From: Paenibacillus turpanensis
Lineage (GTDB): Bacteria > Bacillota > Bacilli > Paenibacillales > YIM-B00363
Direction of reading: 5' to 3'
Length of the DNA: 64,000 bases
Assembly: GCF_011421635.1 (NCBI RefSeq)
Contig: NZ_WTLI01000016.1
Coordinates: 62,001-126,000 of the forward strand
Position 1 is the stretch's first letter; every line of letters starts with the position of its first letter. The translations under genes and the position numbers were made by a program. The notes under the pieces were generated by a model. It ran no database searches. It worked only from the letters and a program-made list of their open reading frames with translations, and had not been told where the DNA came from. Of the stretch, positions 56,749 through 64,000 are shown in pieces.

Positions 56749-57660
56749 ATGATTCACTGCGAAGAGCTAGTTAAGATTTTTAAAACGGATGAAATCGAGG
56801 TTGTTGCCCTGCGCGGTTTAAACTTAACCGTCAATAAGGGTGAAATGATGGCCATCATTGGAAGCAGCGGAAGCGGGAAATCGACGCTTTTGAATATGCT
56901 GGGCGGTCTCGACCGCCCTTCCGCCGGTCAGCTTCGTGTCGGGGAATGGGATTTGCTTAAAGTCACCGAGGAGCAGCTGGTTGAATATAAACGAAGCACC
57001 GTCGGATTTATTTGGCAGAACAATGCGCGAAACCTGCTTCCTTATTTAACGGCGCTAGAAAATGTTGAAGTGCCGATGATGCTGGGCGGGAAGGTGGATC
57101 GCGCTTACGCCAAGCAGCTGCTGGAGTGGGTTGGTCTCGGCCACCGCATGAACAACAAGCTGCAGCAGCTTTCAGGCGGGGAGCAGCAGCGGGTGGCAAT
57201 CGCCATCTCGCTCGCAAACCGGCCGCCGCTGCTGCTCGCCGATGAACCGACAGGCTCCGTCGACTCGCAGACTTGCGATACGATTATGAGCATCTTCCGC
57301 CGGATGAACGAAGAGCTGGGGGTTACGATTGTGATCGTTACCCACGATTTGTCGCTCGCCGGAAAGGTTGACCGCGTCATTGCGATTCGCGACGGGCTTA
57401 CGAGCACGGAATTCGTGAAGCGCAATGAGCTGCTTGATGCGGTTGTGGAGGGCAGTGAGGTTGCTGCCGCCGGAGGCGGTCTCCGCATAAAGGGCGGACG
57501 CCACGAGGAGTTCGTCGTGGTAGATCGCGCAGGGCGATTGCAGGTGCCGAAGGAATACCTGGAGGCATTGCAAATTACAAACAAGGTGTCGATGGAATTT
57601 GATGGTGAGTCCATCACGATCCGCGCGCCAAAATCAATGGAGGGAACCAAAAATGACTAA
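56749..57660 (+). CDS. ABC transporter ATPase with C-terminal AbrB/MraZ-like domain (second of two)
   Basis: This 303-residue protein has Walker A GSSGSGKST, QNNARNLLPYLTALENVEVP, signature LSGGEQQR and Walker B LLLADEPTGSVD, completing a LolD/MacB-type ATPase by about residue 225. The extra C-terminal part contains VVDRAGRLQVPKEYLEAL, then a short strand pair SMEFDGESITIRAPK (about residues 255-296). This matches the swapped-hairpin AbrB/SpoVT/MraZ pattern (VDxxGRxxIPKxxRxxLxI...). I know of no established role for such a fusion. It overlaps the next gene by 8 bp. Confidence 0.88.
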   Translation: MIHCEELVKIFKTDEIEVVALRGLNLTVNKGEMMAIIGSSGSGKSTLLNMLGGLDRPSAGQLRVGEWDLLKVTEEQLVEYKRSTVGFIWQNNARNLLPYLTALENVEVPMMLGGKVDRAYAKQLLEWVGLGHRMNNKLQQLSGGEQQRVAIAISLANRPPLLLADEPTGSVDSQTCDTIMSIFRRMNEELGVTIVIVTHDLSLAGKVDRVIAIRDGLTSTEFVKRNELLDAVVEGSEVAAAGGGLRIKGGRHEEFVVVDRAGRLQVPKEYLEALQITNKVSMEFDGESITIRAPKSMEGTKND

Positions 57661-59161
57661 ATGGAAGCAATGGGTGAAACCGGCATCCGCAGGGCTTATC
57701 GCGCTGACGATGCTGGCGCCGACACTGGCAGCATGCTCGAAGCAGAGTGAAGCGGCCGATAATACACCGCGGACGCTGCGAATTGTGACGACAATGGGCG
57801 GGGGACCAGACGATGAATGGTTCCGCCAGCAGTATACGGAAATTTTCGAATATGCCAATCCCAATATCACGCTGGAGATTATCCCAGCTGTTGATTACTC
57901 GCAGTACCGTTACCAGACGGATGAAAAACGAGAAAAAATGCCAGACCCGATTGAGAGTATGAAAGAGATGATGAACGGACCGAATCCGCCGGATCTTGTC
58001 ATTACGGATTACGGTGCGTTGTCCCCGTTAATTGCCGATAATATGCTGCAGCCACTGGATTCACTGATCGCTGAAGATAAATTCGATACTTCCGATATGG
58101 TTCCGGCTGTAATGGACGGGATTAAAAATCTCAGCACCGATAAAAAGCTGTATGCTTTGTCGCCAACGTTCAGCTCTTCCGCATTAGCTTACAATAAAAC
58201 CTTGTTCGAGGAAGCGGGAGTTCCATTTCCTGAGGATAATATGACTTGGGACGAAGTGTTTGAGCTCGCCCGCAGATTGAGTCTGCCAAAAGGTGAGGAG
58301 TTCCAATACGGCTTCTCCTTTACGAATTACGCCGGATCCAGCGGAATGTGGGAATCCAACATTTATACGCAGCCTCTGCAGCTTCGAATTTTTGATGAAA
58401 AAGCCGAAAAAATGACTGTAGATTCCGATGCATGGGAAAACGTATGGAAGAAAATGCTCGACCTTCGCACCCAAAAGGTGATTCCTTCTGCTGAAGATGC
58501 GCAGGAAAGAGAACGCAAGATGATGGAATCGGGCCGTTATAATCCGTTCGAGCATGAAGTGTTCTTGTCTGGCAAGGTAGCGATGACGATTATCGATTAC
58601 AGCTATATTAATCAAATTATCCAAGCGAATAAGAGTGCTGAAAATATTGAAAACTTTAATCCGATTAACTGGGATGTCGTGACGGTACCGACCCATCCGG
58701 AATACCCGGGTGTCGGCGGTTACGTAAATATGCATTCCATAATGGCCATTAATGCAAAAGCGCAAAACCAAGCAGACGCTTGGAAATTTATTAAGTTTAT
58801 CAACGGCGAAGATTGGGCGCGTACGAAAGCGAAGAGCAGCTACCAGCTCGTTTCGAGACAAAAGTACATTCAACCGAAAGACGGCTTGAATTATAATGTT
58901 AAGGCGTTTACACAGCTGACGCCGGTTCAAGAAATGTATGATGCGGATCGTAAGCTGTATATGGAATATCCAAACCTGCATATGGTTCAAAGTATCGGCG
59001 ATCAGAAATATCGCGAGGTCATGGAAGGAAAGAAAGGGGTTCGTGAGGCGCTCAAGGAGTGGCAGACCGAAGGGGATGCTATGCTGCAGCAGATTCGTGA
59101 AAATCCGGAGGGCCCGATTAATATGCCGGGCGACTCGCCGATGGCGGTTCCTGCAGGCTAA
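57653..59161 (+). CDS. Extracellular solute-binding lipoprotein (family 1 type)
   Basis: This 502-residue secreted protein has the signal peptide and lipobox LTMLAPTLAAC (Cys25) and a family 1 solute-binding fold (NPNITLEIIPAVDYSQYR, NPPDLVITDYGALSPLI, NADAWKFIKFINGEDWA-like QADAWKFIKFINGEDWAR). Such proteins usually deliver sugars to importers, yet no importer permease is beside it; it is the last gene of the export-type ABC operon. I chose ATG 57653 after GGAGGG (57639-57644); the frame from 57599 lies inside the ATPase gene. It may sense or bind the ligand of the system. Confidence 0.9.
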   Translation: MTKWKQWVKPASAGLIALTMLAPTLAACSKQSEAADNTPRTLRIVTTMGGGPDDEWFRQQYTEIFEYANPNITLEIIPAVDYSQYRYQTDEKREKMPDPIESMKEMMNGPNPPDLVITDYGALSPLIADNMLQPLDSLIAEDKFDTSDMVPAVMDGIKNLSTDKKLYALSPTFSSSALAYNKTLFEEAGVPFPEDNMTWDEVFELARRLSLPKGEEFQYGFSFTNYAGSSGMWESNIYTQPLQLRIFDEKAEKMTVDSDAWENVWKKMLDLRTQKVIPSAEDAQERERKMMESGRYNPFEHEVFLSGKVAMTIIDYSYINQIIQANKSAENIENFNPINWDVVTVPTHPEYPGVGGYVNMHSIMAINAKAQNQADAWKFIKFINGEDWARTKAKSSYQLVSRQKYIQPKDGLNYNVKAFTQLTPVQEMYDADRKLYMEYPNLHMVQSIGDQKYREVMEGKKGVREALKEWQTEGDAMLQQIRENPEGPINMPGDSPMAVPAG

Positions 59162-59173
59162 AAGGGAATGAAG

Positions 59174-59216
59174 AAAAAGGGAGACCAAATGCGCGCTTGC
59201 ATTTGGCTCCCTTTTT
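59174..59216. terminator. Bidirectional terminator of the ABC operon and the yjcG-like gene
   Basis: AAAAAGGGAGACCAAATGC and GCATTTGGCTCCCTTTTT (59174-59192, 59199-59216; one mismatch) form a long stem with a 6-base loop. T runs are on both strands, between convergent genes. Confidence 0.92.
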
Positions 59217-59240
59217 GTGTTCTAAGACAGTACCTTCTTT

Positions 59241-59759
59241 CTATCGCTGGCCTTGCAGTAAAAAGGTTTGATACACCGTCCAAGCTTTATTGTCGGTCTG
59301 GTACAGGAGATGAAGCCGGTCAACTTTGAAGGGGAGATTGACCGGTTTCTTCCGCAGACTGGACAGCACGTCATGAAGCTCATCGTCACTCAGCTCCTGA
59401 CCCACCGTTAGATGCGGATTGTATCCGTATCTCCGATTCGTTTCCGCCAGCGGGCCGGAGCAGACAGCTTCGACCATGCTCTGAAATGGCTCGTTCTCCT
59501 CCAGAGCCAAATAAATAACGTTATTAACCGGATAAAAGCTGGAAAACCGATTCAATTTCGCGTCAAAGGGCGCGATGGTCTGGGCAATCCGAGTAATATG
59601 CTCGACAGCCTCCTGCAGACGGGCTTCGCTCCAATCTTCGCTTTCGCGAACAGTCAAATGCGGCTGGATTAAGCTATAATGCGTGTCGTAGCGCTTGCGG
59701 AAGCTGTTGGCGTAATCCTGAGCTTCCCGTGACGGGAACACAGCGATACCATAATTCAT
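59241..59759 (-). CDS. 2'-5' RNA ligase / 2H phosphoesterase family protein (YjcG-like)
   Basis: This 172-residue protein has two HxTx-type motifs (PHLTVRE near residue 34 and NPHLTVGQ near residue 115), marking the 2H phosphoesterase superfamily. Length and sequence fit the Bacillales YjcG group, whose substrate is not known. Two ATG codons stand side by side; the second (59759) has GGGGGAG at a workable 5-base distance, so I prefer it to 59762. Confidence 0.88.
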   Translation of the reverse strand: MNYGIAVFPSREAQDYANSFRKRYDTHYSLIQPHLTVRESEDWSEARLQEAVEHITRIAQTIAPFDAKLNRFSSFYPVNNVIYLALEENEPFQSMVEAVCSGPLAETNRRYGYNPHLTVGQELSDDELHDVLSSLRKKPVNLPFKVDRLHLLYQTDNKAWTVYQTFLLQGQR

Positions 59760-60028
59760 CATAACTCCCCCTTTATGGTTTATTATACCTCCAAGAAATT
59801 CGTTTCATAAGGGGAAACAAAGAAAATATTGTGCTCAAAATGCAGGAATAGGCGATAAAACACCACTTTTTTTGCTCATGCTATCTCATACCAGGATAAG
59901 TTCATTGGAGAGCTTCGGATCAATGACAGCGGCCTCCTGCACTCTTAAACGGGCTATCATGGGACTGTATTCATAAAAATCTGGTTATCCTAGTAAAGGA
60001 ATTATTTTGGCCAAAGGGGTGAACACGC

Positions 60029-60193
60029 GTGAAGTGGGTATATTGGGGAAAGCTTTACGAAACGAAATTTCAGGCAGGCTGCCTGGCCAAACGAATGGAA
60101 GAAGACTGGTGGATCTACGGCTACGAGTGTCCGCAGGAGGTCGAAGTGTTTCGTTCTAAGAAGGGCCGCTTCGGAGTGAGATACAGCTTATAA
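60029..60193 (+). CDS. Small 54-residue protein, unknown function
   Basis: GTG 60029 begins a 54-codon frame, 6 bases after AAGGGGTGA (60014-60022). The protein is basic and aromatic-rich, with MKWVYWGKLYETKFQAGCLA, a DWWIYGYECP segment holding one of its two Cys, and a C-terminal KKGRFGVRYSL. It has no membrane segment. I recognise no family. The ribosome site, the codon choice and the tidy stop before the tRNA promoter favour a real gene. The 266-bp gap upstream (59763-60028) shows no other gene. Confidence 0.6.
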   Translation: MKWVYWGKLYETKFQAGCLAKRMEEDWWIYGYECPQEVEVFRSKKGRFGVRYSL

Positions 60194-60235
60194 TCTTGGT
60201 TTTGAAATTTGTTTTGAATAATTTTGCTAAAAGGG

Positions 60236-60265
60236 TTGACGAAGTCTTTGTTTATAGTGTATATT
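60236..60265 (+). promoter_or_regulatory. Sigma-A promoter of the tRNA pair
   Basis: TTGACG (60236-60241) and TATATT (60260-60265) are 18 bp apart, 25 bp before the first tRNA. Confidence 0.75.
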
Positions 60266-60289
60266 TATCTTCGTTGCTTCTTTTGGTGT

Positions 60290-60368
<79 letters not shown>

Positions 60369-60379
60369 CTTTCTTAGTC

Positions 60380-60453
<74 letters not shown>

Positions 60454-60499
60454 TAAATTTCAACACTCATATCCCGTAAGGGCTTCCTAACAAAATTTT

Positions 60500-60548
60500 A
60501 ACCCGTCTTTTGACAGCGAAATGATTTCGCTTCGGAGGCGGGTTTTTT
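60500..60548 (+). terminator. Terminator after the tRNA pair
   Basis: AACCCG (60500-60505) pairs with CGGGTT, and AGCGAAA/TTTCGCT forms an inner stem; TTTTTT follows. The 60454-60755 interval holds this, the next hairpin and no gene. Confidence 0.8.
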
Positions 60549-60616
60549 AGTACTCGTTTCTCTGCAGCGCAAACGAATGGCGCATATCTCGTTAGGCGAT
60601 GTTTTCGACACAATAC

Positions 60617-60642
60617 AAAAAGGACCCAAACGGGTCCTTTTT
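60617..60642. terminator. Bidirectional terminator, also serving the SLH-PrcB gene
   Basis: The perfect 11-bp stem AAAAAGGACCC / GGGTCCTTTTT has an AAAC loop and T runs on both strands. It lies about 110 bp past the stop of the minus-strand gene. Confidence 0.85.
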
Positions 60643-60755
60643 GTAGAGGGGTGAAACTGAGTGAGGGTGAGGAGTTGCTATTGAGAATGAGAAATATTAT
60701 CATTTGTCACACCTTTATATTACAACAGTTGAGAACGTTTGTCAACACATCACTT

Positions 60756-61703
60756 TTATTGTTTTGGGATCGGAGTAATGGCTGCGGAATTCACAACTTC
60801 CACTTGATATTCTGAGGAAACATACGTCTCCGCCTTCGGATAGGTGATGACGGTTAGATAGCTTTTGTCCGGGTCCGGCGTATGCAGGGAGTAGCGGATT
60901 TCTGCCGTTTTATCCGTTTCGTTAAAGTGAATGCTGTCAATCGTGATACGATAACCGGAACTTGGCTGCTCCCCCCATGCCAACGTCACGCGGTTTACGT
61001 TCTCATTGATTGCGGTTGTTTGCATGGTTACTTCCTCGTTTACGGGTTCAGCAGGATAATCGATTGTTGTGTCTCGGTGGCTCAGCACAAATACTCTGGC
61101 GTCATGAGTCATTACAGCGGCATCGGCACGAGTAATGATTTGATCCGGATAAAACTTTGCATCTGCATCAAGCTCCACCGCTTTCATGATAATTAGATGT
61201 TGGATGGAATTTTGGTGCTCCGCTTCAATCGCTTCGCCATCGGCAACTTCATGGTAGATTTTCACAAATGCATAATCGCCTGTCGCATCAACCGCACTCA
61301 TCAGCAGGTGAGCGAATTGTTCGCGGGAAATTTCCGTATTTGGGTCGAGGGTCTTTGCCAGCGGCAGTCCATGTAAATGAGCAATAACAAACGATTCGGA
61401 ATACCATTGATCATTCGGAACGTTTACAAAATAATCTGTTGTTTCCGGCGCTTTGATGAAGGTAAATGCGGCCAGGCTTAAATCCATTGCCTTAACGATC
61501 ATATGAACGGATTGAGCGTAGGTCATTTTTCCTTCCGGTAAAAAGGTTTGATCGTCAATTCCGCTGATGATTCCAGCTTCTTTCAGTGCAATAATTTTTT
61601 GCTTGGCTTGCAGATCCTCTACGTCTTGAAATGCGTAAGCATGCCCTGTAACGGCAAATACAAAGATGAGCAAAGCGGCAATCCATTTCGTATGTCTTTT
61701 CAT
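60756..61703 (-). CDS. Secreted S-layer-homology protein with C-terminal PrcB-like domain
   Basis: This 315-residue protein has a signal peptide (WIAALLIFVFAVTGHAYA), then SLH-like repeats (FQDVEDLQAKQKIIALKEAG, MTYAQSVHMIVKAMD; a second near residue 90-130 and a degenerate third). The C-terminal region (about 225-315) with PSSGYRITIDSIHFNE and SYLTVITYPKAETYV resembles the PrcB C-terminal (protease-complex) domain. SLH domains bind pyruvylated wall polymer, so it is probably wall-bound. ATG 61703 follows AGAGGTG; the frame extends to 61712. Confidence 0.82.
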   Translation of the reverse strand: MKRHTKWIAALLIFVFAVTGHAYAFQDVEDLQAKQKIIALKEAGIISGIDDQTFLPEGKMTYAQSVHMIVKAMDLSLAAFTFIKAPETTDYFVNVPNDQWYSESFVIAHLHGLPLAKTLDPNTEISREQFAHLLMSAVDATGDYAFVKIYHEVADGEAIEAEHQNSIQHLIIMKAVELDADAKFYPDQIITRADAAVMTHDARVFVLSHRDTTIDYPAEPVNEEVTMQTTAINENVNRVTLAWGEQPSSGYRITIDSIHFNETDKTAEIRYSLHTPDPDKSYLTVITYPKAETYVSSEYQVEVVNSAAITPIPKQ

Positions 61704-61804
61704 TATCAGCACCTCTTTTTATTTGTTTTCAGCATTAGAAACGAGTGAGAATCGTTAAATGTTGCAAAAAAATATTTTTTCCTCGAAATAGGGATCGGCT
61801 GGTA

Positions 61805-61810
61805 TATAAT
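61805..61810 (+). promoter_or_regulatory. Probable -10 element of the hydrolase gene
   Basis: A perfect TATAAT (61805-61810) lies 54 bp before the TTG start. The best -35 is weak (TCGAAA, 61783, 16-bp spacer). Confidence 0.5.
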
Positions 61811-61863
61811 GGATTAAGGAAAGATGGACGAAAGACAAGCTTGTTAAAAGGAGGCGAAACGGG

Positions 61864-62709
61864 TTGAATAAGCATCCATTTGAGCTGCCGGTTACTGGCG
61901 ATCGGACGATAAGAGGGGATTTTTACCCGTGCATTTCGGGAGCCTCTTCTGCTACGATTATAGTTTGTCATGGATTTAAAGGATTTAAAGATTGGGGAAT
62001 GTTTCCTTTTGTCGGCAAGCAGTTATCCATTGATTTTGATACGGTATTATTTAATTTTTCGATGAATGGCGTTGGGGCTTCGCTGACGGAATTCGATGAA
62101 TTGGAAAAGTTTGCGGGCAACACGTTTTCGCGGGAGCTGGAGGATTTGGATGCGGTTGTGCAGTTCGTTCGAGAGGGGGGGTTGCTTTCCGGCGCAGAAG
62201 CTGCCGCCCGGCCGATTGTGCTGCTGGGGCACAGCCGAGGGGGAGGGCTGGCGATCATATATGCGGCCGAGCATGCGAAGAGCGTTTCCGGGGTCATTAG
62301 CTGGAACGGTACGACCGATTTCCGGGCTATCTTCCCAGAAAACGTCCAACGTGAAATGAAGGAAGCAGGGCGCTCTTGGATTGAAAATGCCCGAACCAAG
62401 CAGCGGATGCCGTTAGATGTGGAAATTTTGGACGACTTAGACGCGAATGCGGAGCGTTTCGATATTGTTAAACGCGCGGCTGCACTGGAGGTTCCGCTCG
62501 CACTTATCCAGGGTACGAATGATTATGCAAGGCTGATCGAAGGGTCGAAACGTCTGAAAACGGCCTGCAGAAACGTGGATTGGCTGCGAATAGACGGCGG
62601 GGATCACACCTTTGGCGCAAAGCATCCGTTTGTTGAATCGCCAAAGCCCTTGGCGGAGGCTATTCGTGTAACGAAGCAATGGGTGAATCGTAAAGTTATC
62701 CACAGATAA
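61864..62709 (+). CDS. Alpha/beta hydrolase
   Basis: This 281-residue cytoplasmic protein has the nucleophile elbow GHSRGGG (Ser124), a likely acid in QGTNDYARLIE and the catalytic His in DGGDHTFGAKHP. VCHGFKGFKDWGMFPF near the N-terminus supplies the oxyanion region. The family covers esterases and dienelactone-hydrolase-like enzymes; substrate unknown. Start is TTG 61864 after AAAAGGAGGCG. No signal peptide. Confidence 0.9.
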   Translation: MNKHPFELPVTGDRTIRGDFYPCISGASSATIIVCHGFKGFKDWGMFPFVGKQLSIDFDTVLFNFSMNGVGASLTEFDELEKFAGNTFSRELEDLDAVVQFVREGGLLSGAEAAARPIVLLGHSRGGGLAIIYAAEHAKSVSGVISWNGTTDFRAIFPENVQREMKEAGRSWIENARTKQRMPLDVEILDDLDANAERFDIVKRAAALEVPLALIQGTNDYARLIEGSKRLKTACRNVDWLRIDGGDHTFGAKHPFVESPKPLAEAIRVTKQWVNRKVIHR

Positions 62710-62749
62710 TATATTTTAATAATATATAAAGAGATAGGGGAAAGACATC

Positions 62750-64000
62750 ATGGTAACAGCATGGCAATTAGGCTTCGTTGTGTTTTTGACCATAGCTGGG
62801 CTGGCGGCGGCTTACGTAACGAATGCTCCGCTTGCTGCGGGGTTCGCCCTAGGTTTGATTGCTTTGGTGCTGCTAGTTCGCCGTTCAGGTCTCGCCGAAT
62901 GGGGGACGATAGGAAGGTCGATGCGGTCCGGTGCAGCGCATACCAAAGAAGTCATTTATATTTTACTGCTGGTCGGCCTGCTCATTCCGAGCTGGACCGC
63001 GAGCGGGACGATACCGTACTTAATTTCTTCCGGCTTGTCACTGCTTCATCCCGCGTATTTTGTGACAGGAAGCTTTGTGCTTTCCGCTGTTATCTCGATG
63101 CTTCTGGGGACATCGACAGGCACATTAAGCGCAGTGGGGATTCCGTTAATTGGAGCAGCTGCCTATCTTGGCATCCCTTTGCCGCTGGTGGCCGGGGCAC
63201 TGGTATCCGGCGCGTTTGTCGGGGATCGCGGATCGCCTTTCTCCAGTGCGCATCAGCTTGTCGCTGCTTCCACTGGGGTGACGGTCCGCGCTCAGCAGCG
63301 GTCCATGCTTCCTACAACGTTGACAGCGATCGCTTTCTGTCTCGTTGTTTTTGGAAGCTTTGACGCAATGGGCGGATGGGGGAGCAGCTCCGGCGCAATC
63401 CGTGCTGCGGATGAGCTGCGGGAAGCTTTTGTGCTAGGGCCGCTGCTTCTAATACCTGCGGTAGTACTGGTCGGCTCGATCCTGCTGTTTCGGCTGAAAA
63501 CGCGGACGGCGTTTCTGTGGGCAATCGGGATCAGTGTGATTCTCGGCAGCATGGTTCAGGGGGTTCCGATCGGGGATTGGCCTGTGTATCTTTGGTCAGG
63601 CTATGAACATGCCACATTAGCCCATCTTCATTCTAAGGGCTTGTCGGATATGGTTGGCCTCGTTATTTTGATAGCGATGGCCGGAGCGTTTAGCGGTATT
63701 CTAGAGGATACTCAGCTAATCCGGCCATATGTGGAGAAGCTGTTTGGCCAAACCGCAAAGCAGCTTTCCGCGACGCTTCGCACGGGGGGATTCGGTTTAG
63801 CCTTAGGGCTTGTCTCTTGTACACAGACACTGCCAATCATGATGACCGGGAGAATGTTTCTGCCGCTATGGAAGGAACGCTTTCCGGCCGTTTCACTGAG
63901 CCGGGTGGTTGCGGATACCTCGCTGGTATTTGCCGCAATGGTGCCTTGGAATATGCTGGCGATCCTGTGCAGCACGATCTTGGGAGTTTCCGTGGAGCAG
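62750..64000 (+). CDS. NhaC-family Na+/H+ antiporter, N-terminal part (3' truncated by window)
   Basis: An uninterrupted frame of 417 codons runs from ATG 62750 (after GATAGGGGAAAG) to the end of the window. It is very hydrophobic, with about ten membrane segments. MLLGTSTGTLSAVGIPLIGA and SGAFVGDRGSPFSSAHQLVA correspond to the conserved NhaC regions that hold the transport Asp. NhaC-type carriers exchange Na+ (sometimes coupled to malate or lactate) for H+. It lies 40 bp after the hydrolase gene and may be co-transcribed with it. Confidence 0.88.
   Translation, partial: MVTAWQLGFVVFLTIAGLAAAYVTNAPLAAGFALGLIALVLLVRRSGLAEWGTIGRSMRSGAAHTKEVIYILLLVGLLIPSWTASGTIPYLISSGLSLLHPAYFVTGSFVLSAVISMLLGTSTGTLSAVGIPLIGAAAYLGIPLPLVAGALVSGAFVGDRGSPFSSAHQLVAASTGVTVRAQQRSMLPTTLTAIAFCLVVFGSFDAMGGWGSSSGAIRAADELREAFVLGPLLLIPAVVLVGSILLFRLKTRTAFLWAIGISVILGSMVQGVPIGDWPVYLWSGYEHATLAHLHSKGLSDMVGLVILIAMAGAFSGILEDTQLIRPYVEKLFGQTAKQLSATLRTGGFGLALGLVSCTQTLPIMMTGRMFLPLWKERFPAVSLSRVVADTSLVFAAMVPWNMLAILCSTILGVSVEQ

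Noticed and set aside
62761..63363. 200-codon plus-strand frame beginning MAIRLRCVFDHS
   Set aside because: It is a frame-shifted shadow of the NhaC-type gene, which is open in another frame from 62750 to the window end with clear membrane segments and motifs.

Overview
This 64 kb window (about half GC) is chromosomal sequence from an endospore-forming Firmicute. Gene order (bshC, mraZ, rsmH, ftsL, pbpB, spoVD, murE ... spoIIGA, sigE, sigG, ylmC-H, divIVA, ileS, lspA, pyr) follows the Bacillales plan. The differences (murF inside the cluster, murA next to murB, an ahcY gene, a dapL gene, a pyr operon without pyrP/pyrK/pyrD) fit Paenibacillus or a close relative. Species cannot be fixed from sequence alone.

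Layout. 1-4.6 kb: 3' end of an oligo/dipeptide ABC importer operon (binding protein, two permeases, two ATPases). 4.6-8 kb: a small membrane protein, bshC (bacillithiol synthesis) and ahcY. 8.2-28 kb: the division and cell wall (dcw) cluster from mraZ to ftsZ, headed by a five-repeat MraZ operator. 28-31 kb: the sporulation genes spoIIGA, sigE and sigG. 31-35 kb: ylmC, pgeF, ylmE, sepF, ylmG, ylmH and divIVA. 35-41 kb: T-box-controlled ileS, a DUF5665 gene, a convergent DksA-like gene, lspA and an RluA-type pseudouridine synthase. 41-42.4 kb: dapL. 42.5-51.5 kb: a PyrR-attenuated pyrimidine operon. 51.6-59.2 kb: a five-gene envelope ABC system behind an apparent ECF-sigma promoter. 59.2-64 kb: a YjcG-like phosphoesterase, a 54-residue ORF, two CAU-anticodon tRNAs (initiator Met and a probable Ile2), an SLH-PrcB protein, an alpha/beta hydrolase and the start of an NhaC-type antiporter.

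How the genes connect. DapL makes LL-diaminopimelate. MurE carries the DNPR motif of meso-DAP-adding ligases, so the window holds both supply and use of this wall precursor. Two class B PBPs (PbpB for division, SpoVD for spore cortex) and one SEDS protein lie in the dcw cluster. FtsA/FtsZ appear to have a sigma-H-like promoter with a nearby Spo0A-like box, and spoIIGA has a long-spaced promoter with Spo0A-like boxes. This would tie septum synthesis to sporulation entry. SpoIIGA processes the SigE precursor encoded next to it.

Best leads for something undescribed. First, the 52-59.2 kb operon: ATPase, lipoprotein adaptor, 972-residue FtsX-type permease with a Gly-rich insert, a second ATPase with a C-terminal AbrB/MraZ-like swapped-hairpin domain, and a solute-binding lipoprotein, all behind a TGTAAC-N17-CGTC promoter. 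Second, a long nested stem-loop in front of spoVD that buries its ribosome binding site. Smaller leads are candidate operators and leader structures at sigG, lspA, dapL, murB and mraZ.
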